Assembly (NCBI GenBank): GCA_035772735.1
Contig: JASDFA010000016.1
Coordinates: forward strand, 149,494,501-149,558,500
From: Datura wrightii
Lineage: Eukaryota > Streptophyta > Magnoliopsida > Solanales > Solanaceae
Direction of reading: 5' to 3'
DNA length: 64,000 nucleotides
Shown piece after piece: positions 1 to 10,723 of this stretch. Position numbers and translations under genes: made by a program. The notes beneath the pieces are model-generated. The model saw nothing but the letters and a program-made list of their open reading frames with translations, did no database searches and was not told the DNA's origin. Every line of letters starts with the position of its first letter. Within the stretch, counting starts at the first letter, position 1.

Positions 1-390
1 ACTGAACTAACCCTAGAGTGTCGTCTACAAATTTAACCTGCTAGTGGTAATGACCCACTTGAGGAACCATGACCCATCTTGATGACTAATGGGGTCCTTT
101 TGTTACCCCTAAAAGTAGGTTAGACATTCTACGATTCTCACCTCAAAGTCCATCAAAGTGACTAACTTAATGAATCATCACTTGTACTAATTAATCGTGG
201 CCTGGCTCATTAGAAGTGGAAAGAAAATGTCATGTTTCGACAGCTCGCCTTGGAACAACTCCACCTAATGAATCATTAAGTGTTGTAACAACTCACTTTA
301 TTAGTAGTTTTGTGGTATGGTCTGTCTTTTTTATTGTTTTTCTACTTTATTTATAAGATCTAATATTAGGACCTTTTGAAGGTTGTTACA
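1..390 (-). mobile_element. Partial 3' LTR of chromovirus-like element A
   Basis: On the minus strand an LTR begins TGTAACAACC at 390, directly after a polypurine tract, and runs off the left edge. It carries short repeated words of the GACCCA / TGGGTC / GATGAC kind between about 40 and 330, like the U3 regions of the other Tekay-like LTRs in this window. The far end is outside the window, so neither length nor target duplication can be judged. Confidence 0.75.
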
Positions 391-403
391 TTATCTCCCT
401 ATT
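391..403 (-). promoter_or_regulatory. Polypurine tract of element A
   Basis: Read on the minus strand this is AATAGGGAGATAA, immediately before the LTR start TGTAAC and just after GAGGACGAATG-like text. This is the usual plus-strand primer position of plant Ty3 elements. Confidence 0.75.
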
Positions 404-2712
404 GGGATCATTCGTCCTCGAGTGAAGACTAAGCTGGACAGAGAGGTGATGTAACTAGGAGTAACTAAATTGAACTCATTCAACAAAGAAGCACACTAAG
501 GAACTCAATGACAGCTGAGTGGTACATGAAGCTGAATGCTATAAGAGGAAGCTACTAACTCAAGATGATTCGTGTATAGGAGGGAATAGACGAAGATACT
601 TGGCCATCATATGTGCTTCCGTTTCCCAAGTAGCTCCTTTAACTAGCTGGTTCCTCCCTAACATTTTAACATAAGCAACTTTTTTGTTCCTTGGCTTATG
701 AACCTAACGATATAGTATATCAACTAGAACTTCCTCATATGACAGATTATCCTTAACTCCTACACACTACGTAGGGACAATGATTAAGGGGTCTCCCACA
801 CACTTCTTAAGAATAGAGATATGAAAAATTAGATGAACTACTGCTAGTTGAGCTAGTAGCTCCATTTCATGAGCTACCTTGCAACCTCTCTTGTTAATTT
901 GATATGGACCAATATAATGGGGAGTAAGCTTCCCTTTCATCCCAAATCATATAACACCCTCTATGGGTGAAAACCTTTAAGTAAACCCAATCATTTACCT
1001 CAAACTCTAATTCTCTCCCGCCTAACATTTGTATAAGACTTTTGGCAACTTTTTTGTAGTCTTCAACCTTTCCTGAATGATCTTAACTTTCTCCTTAGCT
1101 TGTTTCACTAAGTCTAGTACAATCAACCCCCTTCACAAAATTCAAACCAACCAATCGGATATCTACACCTTCACCCATAAAGAGCATCAAGGGGAGCCAT
1201 TTGAATGCTAGAATGATAACTGTTATTATATACAAACTCAATGAGAGGTACATGATCATCACAGTTTTCTTCGAAATTAATAACATATGCTCTTAACATA
1301 TTCTCTAAGTTCTAAATAGTCTGCTCTACCAGACCATCTTTCTGCGGATGAAAAGTTGTACTAAGGAAAATTGAGTCATGAACTGTGTGCCCCAATATGA
1401 TATGATAGATAATGCAATTCCATAAGATCTAACTATATCACATATGTATAATCTGGAATAGTCCTCGGCTGAATCTATAGTCTTAACTGGTAAGAAATGA
1501 GCCGACTTGGTCATTTGAACTACATTCAAGGAAATAGAACATGTTTCCTAAGTGACCTTGGTAGACTGGAGATAAAGTCCACATTGATCATCTCCCACTT
1601 CTATTTGGGAATTACTATATTTTTGGCCACATCGCAGGGTCTTTGGTGCTCAATCTTAACCTGTTGACAATTGCGATATCTAGACATAATATCTGCAATG
1701 TCTCTCTTCATACCATTCAACTAATAGACTTTTCTCAAGTCATTATACATATTAGTAGAACCTGGGTGAATCAAATATCTGGAGTTGTATGCTTCTGCCA
1801 TGATCCTTTCTTTGGGACCATCTACATTAGGGACACATAACCTTTTTTAATACCTCAGGACACCATCTCCCCCTATGAACAAACCAATTTGGACATCTTC
1901 CTTTAACTAAAGCAAGAGGGAATCTATTTCCTGGTTTTGCTTAACTTCTGCCACTAGAGATGATTTGACTCCATTTTGAATAAGCACACTATCTTCTTTG
2001 TAGTCTAGAGAGGCTATCTCCCAAGAGTGAGAGTCAATGCACATCCTTATTGCAAATCTCTCTTCTCCTTCTTTATATGAGTTGTACTTTCCATAGAGAG
2101 CCTGTTAAAAGCATTAGCAATTACAGTATCCCTACTTGGGTTGTAGAGAATACTTATATCATAATCCTTGATCAACTCAAGCCACCTTTTCTATTTGAGA
2201 TTTAACTCCTTTTGGCTGAACACATATTGCAAAATCTTATGGTATATGAATACATAAGTATACACACCATACTGATAGTGGTGTCAAAACTTCAATGCAA
2301 ATACTACCGCTGCTAACTCAAGGTCGTGAGTCAGGTAATTCTTTTCATGGAGCTTAAGCTATCTGGAGGAATAGACTATTACTTTACCATTCTGCCTTAA
2401 TATACAACCAAGGCATACTCTGGTTGCATCATAATATAAAACAGAACCATTGATGCCCTCAACTAGGGTAAATACTGGAGCAATAGCCAAACCAGTTTTA
2501 AATTCTTAAAAACTTTTCTCAGAAGCTTCAGACCATTGAAAATTGACCTTCTTCTTGGTCAACTTAGTCAATAGATTAGCAATAGTAGAAAATCCTTCTA
2601 TAAACCTACTAGAGTAACTAGCTAAATCAAAGAAACTCCTAATCTTAGTTGGTGTTGCGAGTCTAGGCCATAGGCACAGTGTAATGGAGTTTAGGAAACC
2701 CCACAACACCTA
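404..2712 (-). pseudogene. Element A pol remnant (RT end, RNase H, integrase, chromodomain)
   Basis: Decayed 3' half of a Ty3 chromovirus polyprotein. Reading down the minus strand: the RT/RNase H junction (2506-2709, with TPTKIRSF and a following FQWSEA block), RNase H (about 2090-2460), integrase (about 860-1900; core piece 1326-1529 with MTKSAHFLPVKT and a mutated SDRGTQF region), and a chromodomain (about 592-770, ending in a TWETEA...MMAKY block). About 190 bases of spacer separate it from the polypurine tract. Stops and frameshifts break every domain. RT upstream of about 2712 is missing, replaced by oppositely oriented element B. Domain order is seen directly; the Tekay/Del assignment rests on the chromodomain and the LTR style. 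Confidence 0.85.
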
Positions 2713-3594
2713 CCTGACAACAAGAGTGATAGGACCCACTTAGGTGAAGTGTAGTTTGGCTAGGGATGAGTGTTATGGGTGCGACCAGCAGGGCCACTAT
2801 TTGAAGGATTTTCCGTCCTGATAAGGAAATAGGTTCTACAGAGCCCAACCTACTCCACCAGCAGGAAGATCTACACAAAAGGGCACTAATTCAGGGACAG
2901 GCAAAGGTTAAAACTATTTGTATGCTATATCTGGCCAACAGGATTTAGAGAACTCCTTAGATGTTCTTACTGATATGTAAAAAGTCTTCTCAAATGATGT
3001 TTCTTCCTTACTTGATCCAGGCGCAACATATCTTTTGTCACTCCTTACAAAGAAGTTAAGTTCAAAAAATTGTTCGGAACAACTCTTAGAGCCTTTTTGT
3101 GTTTCTACTCTGGTCGGTGACTCAGTTCTAGCTAAGAGAATCTATAGAGATTGTACAATTTCATTACATAATAGAGACACCATAACAGACTTAGTTGAGC
3201 TGGACATGATGGACATTGATGTTATATTAGGCATGGATTGGTTATATTTCTATTATGTCACAGTTGATTCTTGAATAGTAGAGTTTCAATTTCCAGATGA
3301 GCCATTTTATGTTTGGGAGGGTAGTCCAATTATGCCTAAGGGTCATTTCATTTAATACCTTAAGGCCAGAAAGTTAATCTCTAAAGGGTGTTTCTATCAT
3401 GTAGCTGAGTTAGAGACTGATGTTGAGACCTCATAGCTTCAGTCAGTTCTAGTTATTAATGAGTTTCTTGAGGTTTTTCTAAACGATCTTCCTAGAGTCC
3501 CTCTAGATAGGGAACATATTACGAAATCAATGTTCTTCCTAATACTCGGCCTATCTCTATTCCTCCATATAAAATCGCTCCAGCCAATTTAAAA
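2713..3594 (+). pseudogene. Element B gag zinc knuckle, protease and start of RT
   Basis: Plus-strand scrap of a Ty3 chromovirus polyprotein. One frame gives a CCHC-type zinc knuckle at 2771-2812 (C-YG-C-DQQG-H, last Cys changed to Phe). After a stop-rich linker comes a retropepsin-like domain, with DPGAT in place of the catalytic DS/TG around 3015 and a VILGMDWL block near 3225-3245. The ORF 3035-3274 is its open part. Further on, the PR-RT linker and first RT residues are readable across a frameshift near 3510-3530, reaching the PPYKIAPANL block at 3594. There an LTR scrap begins, so the rest of RT is lost. It lies head to head with element A. Confidence 0.82.
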
Positions 3595-3661
3595 TGTCAC
3601 GACCCAAACATAGGCCCGGATCGAAAATGGGACAAGGAGCCCCGAGAGACTCCAGGTCGAC
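3595..3661 (-). mobile_element. 67-bp LTR-end scrap
   Basis: Begins TGTCACGACCC and contains GGACAAGGAGCCCCGAGAG, closely matching the LTR edges at 55694 and 59442. It is therefore the 3' edge of a minus-strand E-type LTR inserted in element B, cut after 67 bp by Ath1. Confidence 0.65.
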
Positions 3662-4976
3662 TGATGAGTTGGAAATTTACCAACTTATTAGGCTCCTAAT
3701 CATGAGTTTTTGCCTAGTTTTCGAGTCATTTATGTGGATTTTATGCCCTTTCTCTTGAATTCTTTGTAGGTACCTCATGTGAGTAAACAAAACATGAAAT
3801 GGAGCAAAACACATGGAATTTGAGAAGAAATTTGATGAGTTAGCATATGAGAGAGAGGAGCTAAAGATAAGGGAAGATTTGATCTCAAAAAGAGGTGCAA
3901 AGACATGCTTTGAATCGGCTAAACGCGGATCTAGAAAGGAGAAACACAGGTGAAACGCCAAAGTTACTGCCCAGACCGACTAAACAACCAGTCCCTCACG
4001 AAATTGCACCAGCTAAAAGCCTATGGAACCGTCGGTTCCCTCTGCCGGGCCACTATTTTCAGTCGGCCACAGTTTGGCTCTTCATGAATTGCACAATTGT
4101 TGTAAGAGCTTGTGAAGCTAATGCAATGAACGTGAGGGGAATCCTCTTGGTATCTTCTCTCTATCTTTAAATATGCTTTACTAATTTGCTAGTTAGAAGT
4201 ATATTCATGGTGGGTTAGTTAATCTGATTGGGATTTTGATAAATTGCTCTTGGATTCTAATTGAATTATAGATGGGTATTGCTAGATTCATCTTCATATT
4301 GTTCAATTAAGTGTAAATCTATTAGATTCTCTTCAGTCTATTAATGAAGATCCATTGATGATGATATGGGTCTATCTATCCTTGCTTGATTGTTGCTTGA
4401 CAGAGAATAATTAAGTATTGAAAGGAAATATAGTAGTGGGTATGGATAAGAGATTGTAAAATTAAGCTAGAAATAGCTGAAATTACTTCCTCCTTCCTAA
4501 TTGGCAGCTAATAGCTAGGAATAGTGCAACTGCCAATCCAAATCAATTATGGTTGAGCTAAATTGTTGCTAGAGTTTGAGAAAACTCTAGCAAAGGGGTA
4601 GTGAATAGGCTAGGAAGCTGAGGCTACCTACTTCCCGAGTTTATTTACACTTGAGTCTAAGGCATTGAAGAAATTCCCGATTTAATTATGATCTCACCCA
4701 TAGAATGTCCCTAGCCTCTCACTTGTGATTACTTCAATTGGACTCCCCCCCAATTAGTTTTAGCTTAGAGTTAGTTAGTTAATTTTCCCTTTTTATTTCC
4801 ACCCAATTTTACTTTTCAAATGTTGAACAATTATGCACTCTAGTTTGAATTAGTTTATAACTTTTGAATTTTCGACTCTGTGGGATATGACCCGGGCCAC
4901 TCATCGAGAACATTTGTTTTGAGTAGCGACCGTTTACACTCTTTCATAAATGAAGAGTGTATTTTGGACATTATCA
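3662..4976 (+). mobile_element. 5' LTR of Athila-like element Ath1
   Basis: About 1315 bp, beginning TGATGAGTTGG and ending TTATCA, five bases before an Asp-type primer site. In order it holds a T-rich stretch ending in TTTGTAG|GT (AG 3768-3769), GC-rich short palindromic words (CGGCTAAACGCGG, GACCGACTAAAC, CCGTCGGTTCC; 3908-4045), a TATA-like TTTAAATA near 4160, and an AT-rich R/U5. No second copy of this LTR was found in the window. The five bases before it are TCGAC, with no partner found. Confidence 0.75.
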
Positions 4977-4980
4977 AAAA

Positions 4981-4998
4981 TGGCGCCATTGACGGGGA
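4981..4998 (+). promoter_or_regulatory. Ath1 primer binding site (tRNA-Asp type)
   Basis: TGGCGCCATTGACGGGGA lies four bases after the LTR end. The family consensus complementary to the 3' end of tRNA-Asp is TGGCGCCGTTGCCGGGGA, so two positions differ. Athila-like elements typically use this primer. Confidence 0.8.
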
Positions 4999-5606
4999 AT
5001 CGAGTTGTGATAAGCCATTAGTTACTTATTGATTCGAACTAGTTTTGCATTTTTCTTTTACATTTTGTTTTTCTTTTACTTTTGCTTTTATTTTTGTTTG
5101 CTTGTAGTTGAATGTTGGCATCATGGAATGAAAGGAGGTTCGTTGGTGGCAACCTTTATTATGATGACCAATTTCCCTATTATGGAGGACCATAGTATTG
5201 GTAAGATTGCAAATATGCCTGTAGAAGGGAGATGAGTGCACCTTCTCCTTCCTTTGATGGGTATAGATGCACATTATGTGGTAGTCATGGGAAACATTGG
5301 GATGGATGCCCAAATGGGTTCACTTCCTGCTATAATGGTTATGATAGGAGTTGTTCTCCCATGCTTGAAATAAATGAAGCCATGGCAAGTGAGGGAAGGA
5401 GAAACACATGTGGACGCATAAAAGCCATGCTCCAAGCCTTTGTGGAGCGGGAGTCTAATGCGGAAAAATATACCAACCCCTCTATGCCCATGGAATTATC
5501 AAATCCTCTAGAAGAAAGATATAAATCTCTAAAAGAAGAAGCGGAGGAGACATTGAGGAGCATAGAAAGAAGAAGTGAACAATGGGGTGATCTCGGGCAA
5601 AATAGC

Positions 5607-5676
5607 TTGCCCGAGTGACGCTTGATAATTTATTTTAGTCTTTGCCCGAGTGACGCTTGATAATTTATTTTAGTCT
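5607..5676 (+). repeat. 35-bp tandem duplication
   Basis: Two adjacent, essentially identical 35-bp units beginning TTGCCCGAGTGACGC near the start of the solo LTR. The paired LTRs of Athila-2 have a single unit here, so it arose in this copy or its source lineage. Confidence 0.9.
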
Positions 5677-6086
5677 TGTTTAGCTAAGTAATTGTATTCA
5701 TTTTCATGTGATTTTATATAAATGTTAATATATGTGCTAACCAACATGATTAGTCCTTGTTTTGTAGGTTTCAATGATTTTGAGGAACTAATTTATAAGT
5801 TGGTGAAGTAGCGGAATGGAGTCGGGAGCAGATGCGGCAGGCAGGCAGCACCAGCGCGCCAGCAACATGCCACGCCATGCCAGCTGCGCGACAGGGGTGT
5901 GCCAATGCGCTGCCCAAGCAGCGTGACACGCTGCCAATGCGGTGACACTCGGCAGTTTCGGCTTCCGGAGGTAATTTCCAGAGAGCTTTCGCGTTACTTC
6001 TGTGTCACAGAGGCAGTGCTCCGCGATACACTCCGTGACACGGAGCGGTTCCATGATAGGCTAAATTATGCACGTTTTCCATTTAC

Positions 6087-6094
6087 TATAAATA
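6087..6094 (+). promoter_or_regulatory. LTR TATA box
   Basis: TATAAATA lies just downstream of the palindrome cluster, at the same relative place as in both Athila-2 LTRs. It marks the probable U3/R region. Activity is inferred. Confidence 0.6.
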
Positions 6095-7390
6095 GGTCCC
6101 TTAGCTCCTAAATCCAATTGGTCAAGATTTTATTCTGGAAAACTACCTAGGAGTGAAGGGAGAAGTGGGAGAACTCATCTAGGGTTTGGCAAATTCCCTT
6201 CTCATCTGCCAAATTCTTGTAAGTATATTAGTTTAGTTGTAGTTTCTTGTAGTTTTACAAACATGAATGGCTAGAACCCTTCCTCTAGGGTTGAAGCCAT
6301 GAATTATGATTGTGATTTTATGAAATTGTTTTGGAATTAAGTTATTGATTGTCGTTTTCATCTTGTATTCTGGATTGTTGGTTGTTTTTATGATTGATCA
6401 CCAGGAAAGCATAAATGTTAGCTCGAGTATTGTCTTGAGAAAGCATTACCTAGGTCAGGACATGAGAATGTGAGGAGCACATTTGTATCTCGCGATATAA
6501 TTTTGTATTGGGATAGAAATATACCTAACACCTTGCTTGGTTGATAAAACGGGGGTTATTAAAGACCAACTTAGGATTATCACATCACCACTAGAAGAAG
6601 TAGTTGTGAGGCTAAGTTAAGTTAAATGGTTAGACGCACGAAAGTCCCTAAACATTTCCACATAAACCACAACATAATTAATTGCTCACGAACTAGAAAT
6701 TAGCATCCTCGCTCACAATGATGCAGTGAGGCTAGTTTGTCATGTTTAGAGGCTCGAAAGACCATGAACATGCAATTCTAATTATGTCAAACAACAATCA
6801 ATAGTTTCATGCTTAACCCATTGCAAATCGTAGTATCGCATGATTATCTGGTTTTAACTCTATGTTGCTCCTAGAGTAAATTCAGGATATTTCGTTGACC
6901 AAAACTAGACTTAGTTAAATCTCCCTCAAAAACTTCTATAACCAACACTTGCGACAGTTAACATCACACTTGAATGGGTCCAGTCCCTGTGGGTTCGACA
7001 TTCCGGTTCTCTAAAAGAGCCACTGTATTACTTGCACGACCCGTACACTTGCGGACGCGCGAATAAGGGCCGAACATGGGGCATAGCTCAAGTTGACTCA
7101 TAGGAGGAAGCTCAAAATGATGATGAAGTAGGAGTCAAGGTGAACTTTGAAGAAGTCATAGAGGGGCACCAACCAACTAACATTGCAAAAATGAAGATGA
7201 CAAGGTTGAAGAACTTACACTAGAATCTCCAAATGATATCCGACAATTCATGCTCATGGACTCTAGTGCACTTGAAGAGGAGGATTTCAAGCAAGAGGCG
7301 TGCTTGAAAGGGGAGCGACTTAGACCGCCCTCTTATCAATTTTAAAAATTGACCCTGGTTGAAAAAATGGAAACTGAGGGGACCAAGTCG

Positions 7391-8130
7391 ATAAAGGAAA
7401 TTCAGGAGGAAGATCAAGGTGGCTTCATCTTAAAGTATACCATGCAAAAAAGCCAAAGCACATCCCTCCTTCAAGGTCCAAGAAACATAAGATGCAACAT
7501 TCGTTGCTTGGTCCTTTGATGCTTACACTACCACCACTAAACCGGAGTGAAAGAATGGACAAGAAACTAGGGGTGCGATTCAAATGCTCAAAGTGGAGAG
7601 AGAAGTGGTGAAGTTGAAGTGGTCGAGCCACGATGTTAACTAAGGCGCTTCTTGGGAGGCAACCCAAGCTCTTTACCATTTTGTTTTTATTTCACTTTTT
7701 TTTTGTTTTCCTTAATTTTTGTATTTTCTTTGTTTTTACAAGGGTGCAATAGGTATGAAATGTGATGAAGGTGAGAGAAGCCAAATTCAAAGTGAGCAAT
7801 CGGCGCTAAACCGGCGAAGTGCAAGTTCAAATACGCAAAACGTAAATGTCAAACAAAATGCCTGGAAGAAAAATTGGGTAAGTAGTGACACATCGGCGTT
7901 AGACCGATGAAACGTCGGTTCCAAAGGCGCGAAACGCCAGTGACAAGAGCCTGCCTAGCGCTTTTGTGACACAAATCAACATCCCGCTTACTAGTTGAGG
8001 TTAACTTCACCTTATGTCTCCTTTTCACAATCCCAAATTTGTCCAAACATCCCCTCTTTCAAATGCCTTAAATTGTTTTATTAAGTGTCCTCCATATAGG
8101 GATTTTGCCTACATCACAATTTATTTTCTC
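7391..8130 (+). other. Ath1 non-coding segment with GGGAGGCAACCC motif and U3-like leader
   Basis: Holds GCGCTTCTTGGGAGGCAACC (7645-7664), then about 75 bases of T-rich DNA ending in an acceptor-like AG (7741-7742), then GC-rich palindromic words (CGGCGCTAAACCGGCG near 7802; CATCGGCGTTAGACCGATG near 7889; CGTCGGTT near 7912). The same order occurs in Athila-2 at 40110-39720 on the other strand, where a third ORF follows. Here no third ORF is found, and the element is lost near 8130, where J begins. The short ORFs here (7719-7910, 7849-8046) are not credible genes. Confidence 0.55.
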
Positions 8131-9560
8131 ATACTCCCCCAAATTTCGGGCTTTCAGCCCCTGTTTTTCTTTCATCACTAGAAATTAGAGAGGAACAAAT
8201 TTCAAAGTAGGGGATTCTAAAAGGAGTTTCCAGGAAAAAGGTTTAAGGCTCAAAGATTGATTAGCTAGGATGGATGTTAAAGGAAGGCTTATTTTCTATG
8301 AAGTGACTATCCAAAAATGTCCTAAGGTCATTTTTCAAGCTCAGCTACATCTATGATTTTGCCTTGAATCACACACACAAGGCATAACACACTAAGGATT
8401 TTCAACTATTCGCAAGATTAATTTAAAAAGGAATGACTTTTGACAAGCTATTTCGAGTTTTGCACACTCTTTTTGTGAATCCAGAAGTCAAATAAACAAT
8501 GTAGACATCATCACAAAAAAATGCTCATTTTTAAATTCATTTGTCCCTTTACTCTGAAAATCACATTTCTTAGTCCAGGTAAAAGAATTTGGTGTTGCCG
8601 CTCTTAATAGGTGCAAGATGGACTCAAAATGATAACAAAAATATGGAATTTTCCATCAATAAAGTCTCCTTTCAATCCATCATCTGGAAATGTCACCCGG
8701 TTCGACACAAAAATGAAATCAAAAAACATTGCTCCTTGGGAAAGAACCGTAGTATAAATAAAACCCTAAGAGTTTATTAACTAACTACTATATACAAAGC
8801 CGATGCTAAATAGCAAGAAATGACGATTTTCCCTTAAGAATGACATCATCTAATCTATCATATGGTCGAATCATGCATTACCAATGAGTGGGTTACTCAA
8901 ACTTCACCCCAAGAAAAATTGTGTATTGTCTTCAATGCATAAGATCAAGCAAAAGAAGGGAAGGATGGGTGAGAAAACTCCCTGGATTATAAAAAATGTG
9001 CATGCTGCAGATTTATTCCAGCGATCATTTTCTTAGCACTGGTGAACAGTGAGATATTACGTAAGGCGAGCTTCAGTTATCTTCCTGAGGTTCTGTGTTT
9101 GATTTATGGACTTCACATTAGCATATGCATGCCACAAATGAAGTGCAAACACACTACTCTTGGAAGGTTTGCTTCTAGGTATTTGGGTTCTCACCTACAC
9201 CGGACCTGCGTGTTACACATGGGCATCTGCGAGTCGCATGCCAGCGCAAATGCTCCCTAGTTTTAAGCTCCAATTAAGGATATTTTGTCTTGTTGTATTT
9301 GTGAAACTTATAGGATGCAGACCTAAAATTGTAGCTGTAGAAGGATATTCACTTGACCATAGATGAAACTTGCATTCTTGTTCAACTTTTGGTTGGGGAG
9401 TGCATTGCACCTATGGGCCACATAACCCCGTATGTGGTTCCCAGATGTCCCATAGGTACCCTCCAGTCTTCTCTAGAGCTTTCTTGAATTGAGCTCTATG
9501 CCACCTAAAATAAGAGCCAAAACAACAAAAAATTAAGAAAGGAAATAAGATCAAAATAAA
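8131..9560 (-). other. Element J: Athila-like 3' non-coding region and ruined third-ORF zone
   Basis: No credible gene. Text at 8240-8330 and other short blocks up to about 8880 match, in the same orientation, the 3' UTR of minus-strand Athila-2 (37270-37940), so this is the 3' UTR of a minus-strand relative. A purine tract (minus strand TTTGGGGGAG, near 8134-8145) sits where its LTR should start (TGAGAAAATA, 8131), but the LTR itself is missing or reduced to a scrap. At 9505-9506 an acceptor-like AG is followed by GTGGCATAGAG, matching GTGGAACAGAG of Athila-2. Confidence 0.6.
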
Positions 9561-9955
9561 CATATGGGTTTCCTCCCAAGAAGTGCTTGAGTTAATGTCA
9601 CGACATGATGGAAAGACCTTATGTTAATGATAATCGAGGTAAGTGACCCCATAGGTTGACTTCCTATGGAACACTCAAATATTTCTTGACTCGCTGATCA
9701 TTGACCTTAAACTTTAACCCCTCTTCCCCTTCAAGCTCGATGGATCAATTTGCAAAAGATTAGGACACTTTGAATGGACGTGACCCCATGGATTTCAATT
9801 TTCTCGGGAATAAACGGAGCCTTGCGTTTAATAAAAACACCCATTCTCCCCGAGAAAACTCCCAATTCATTATTTTCTGATTGAGGAGGTACTTTATTCG
9901 AGCATTATATAGAGAAGCATTCTCATAAGCTCATATTCTGAACTCATTGATTTCG
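9561..9955 (-). pseudogene. Element J integrase C-terminal remnant with GGGAGG motif
   Basis: Minus strand. Bases 9640-9955 encode a broken version of the Athila integrase tail: an NEFR...AYENASLY block, then WVFLLNARLRLFP, matching FIFNSRLRLFP of Athila-2. The 25 bases at 9566-9590 are CAAGCACTTCTTGGGAGGAA-like, the degraded form of the GGGAGGCAACCC motif that ends pol in these elements. Upstream integrase is cut off at 9956 by the LTR of element F. Confidence 0.75.
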
Positions 9956-10723
9956 TGACACGGCTTGAGCACAAACCTCAAACCACGACACAAGACCTAG
10001 AACCATAAATGTCTTCAAGCTAACCCATGACACATACATAGCATGATTAAGAGCATTTAACTAAGCAGAATTAAAGCATAAATCATAACATGAGTGGAAG
10101 TCTATCATCTCATAAAGCATAAACGAGACTACAAGCGCTGAACATCTATATGTATCTGTTTGAACAGCCTCTAGTCATAGATGAGCTGATGGGACAACAA
10201 CCCAAACCAGCTCCACTAAAATCTAAAAACTCAAAGACATAAAAATAAAAGATATGCTCCAAAACTGATGCCATTGGATTATGAGGACTCACTAAAAGCA
10301 TGACTGGACTAGGTCGCGAGTAAATCTAACAGTGAGGCTGAGAATAATCACTCAAACCTATATCATTATATTATATAGCATAAAAGCATGCGGTCAGCAC
10401 TTTAAATGTACTGAATATGTAGGTTAAGTAAAACATGGGAGTAAGGGTAACATGCTGAAAACATAATCATGAGATAGTCATAAACATTAGTGATTCATCA
10501 TAAGCTAGAGCATAATGACCCAAGGTATTGAAAGTAAATCATACAACTTAAAAAGTTTGAAATCATAAGTTAAAGCTCATAAATTGATCAATAGGTCAGT
10601 CATACTATACAACATAATATAATAAATCCTAAAGTTGAGCATCTTAAAACATGAGGAACAATGGTTGACTCTCACAACTGACACCATCATGAATGAGCAG
10701 ATGATACCCAACTGTCTAACTCA
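9956..10723 (-). mobile_element. Element F 3' LTR, first piece
   Basis: The outer edge TGACACGGCTTGAG aligns with the edge of the G LTR at 52475, and similarity continues through GACCTAGAA, AACCCATG and GATTATGAGGACT blocks. The LTR is interrupted by element D and resumes at 20665. The five bases outside it are TTTCG; F's 5' LTR is absent, so no duplication can be checked. Confidence 0.75.

Larger units (their letters stand above)
5588..7076 (+). mobile_element. Solo LTR of the Athila-2 family
   Basis: 1489 bp, from TGATCTCGGG to GGGCCGAACA, flanked by perfect 5-bp duplications TGGGG (5583-5587 and 7077-7081). It shares its start, the AACCAACATGATTAGT block near 5735, the CGTGACACGGAG-type palindromes (5830-6055), the TATAAATA box and the GTCCCTGTGGGTTCGA end block with both LTRs of Athila-2 (34962-46501). 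No internal region is attached, so this is the product of LTR-LTR recombination. It lies in the Ath1 ORF in the same orientation. Confidence 0.9.
5112..7390 (+). pseudogene. Ath1 short cysteine-rich ORF, split by a solo LTR
   Basis: An ATG at 5112 follows a long T-rich tract ending in GCTTGTAG, which looks like a splice acceptor. The frame has two early stops (near 5166 and 5202), then is open from the internal ATG at 5232 to 5587. It encodes CTLCGSHGKHWDGC (a Cys/His cluster with C-x2-C-x5-H-x3-C spacing) and a charged, probably helical tail rich in Glu and Arg. At 5583-5587 it is cut by a solo LTR; removing that and one TGGGG copy, the text resumes at 7082 with an acidic stretch (VEELTLESPND, SALEEEDF) and a frameshift near 7190. 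Total is roughly 740 bp. I know no named family for it. It sits where gag should start, but no PR or pol follows, so the element is non-autonomous. Confidence 0.6.
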
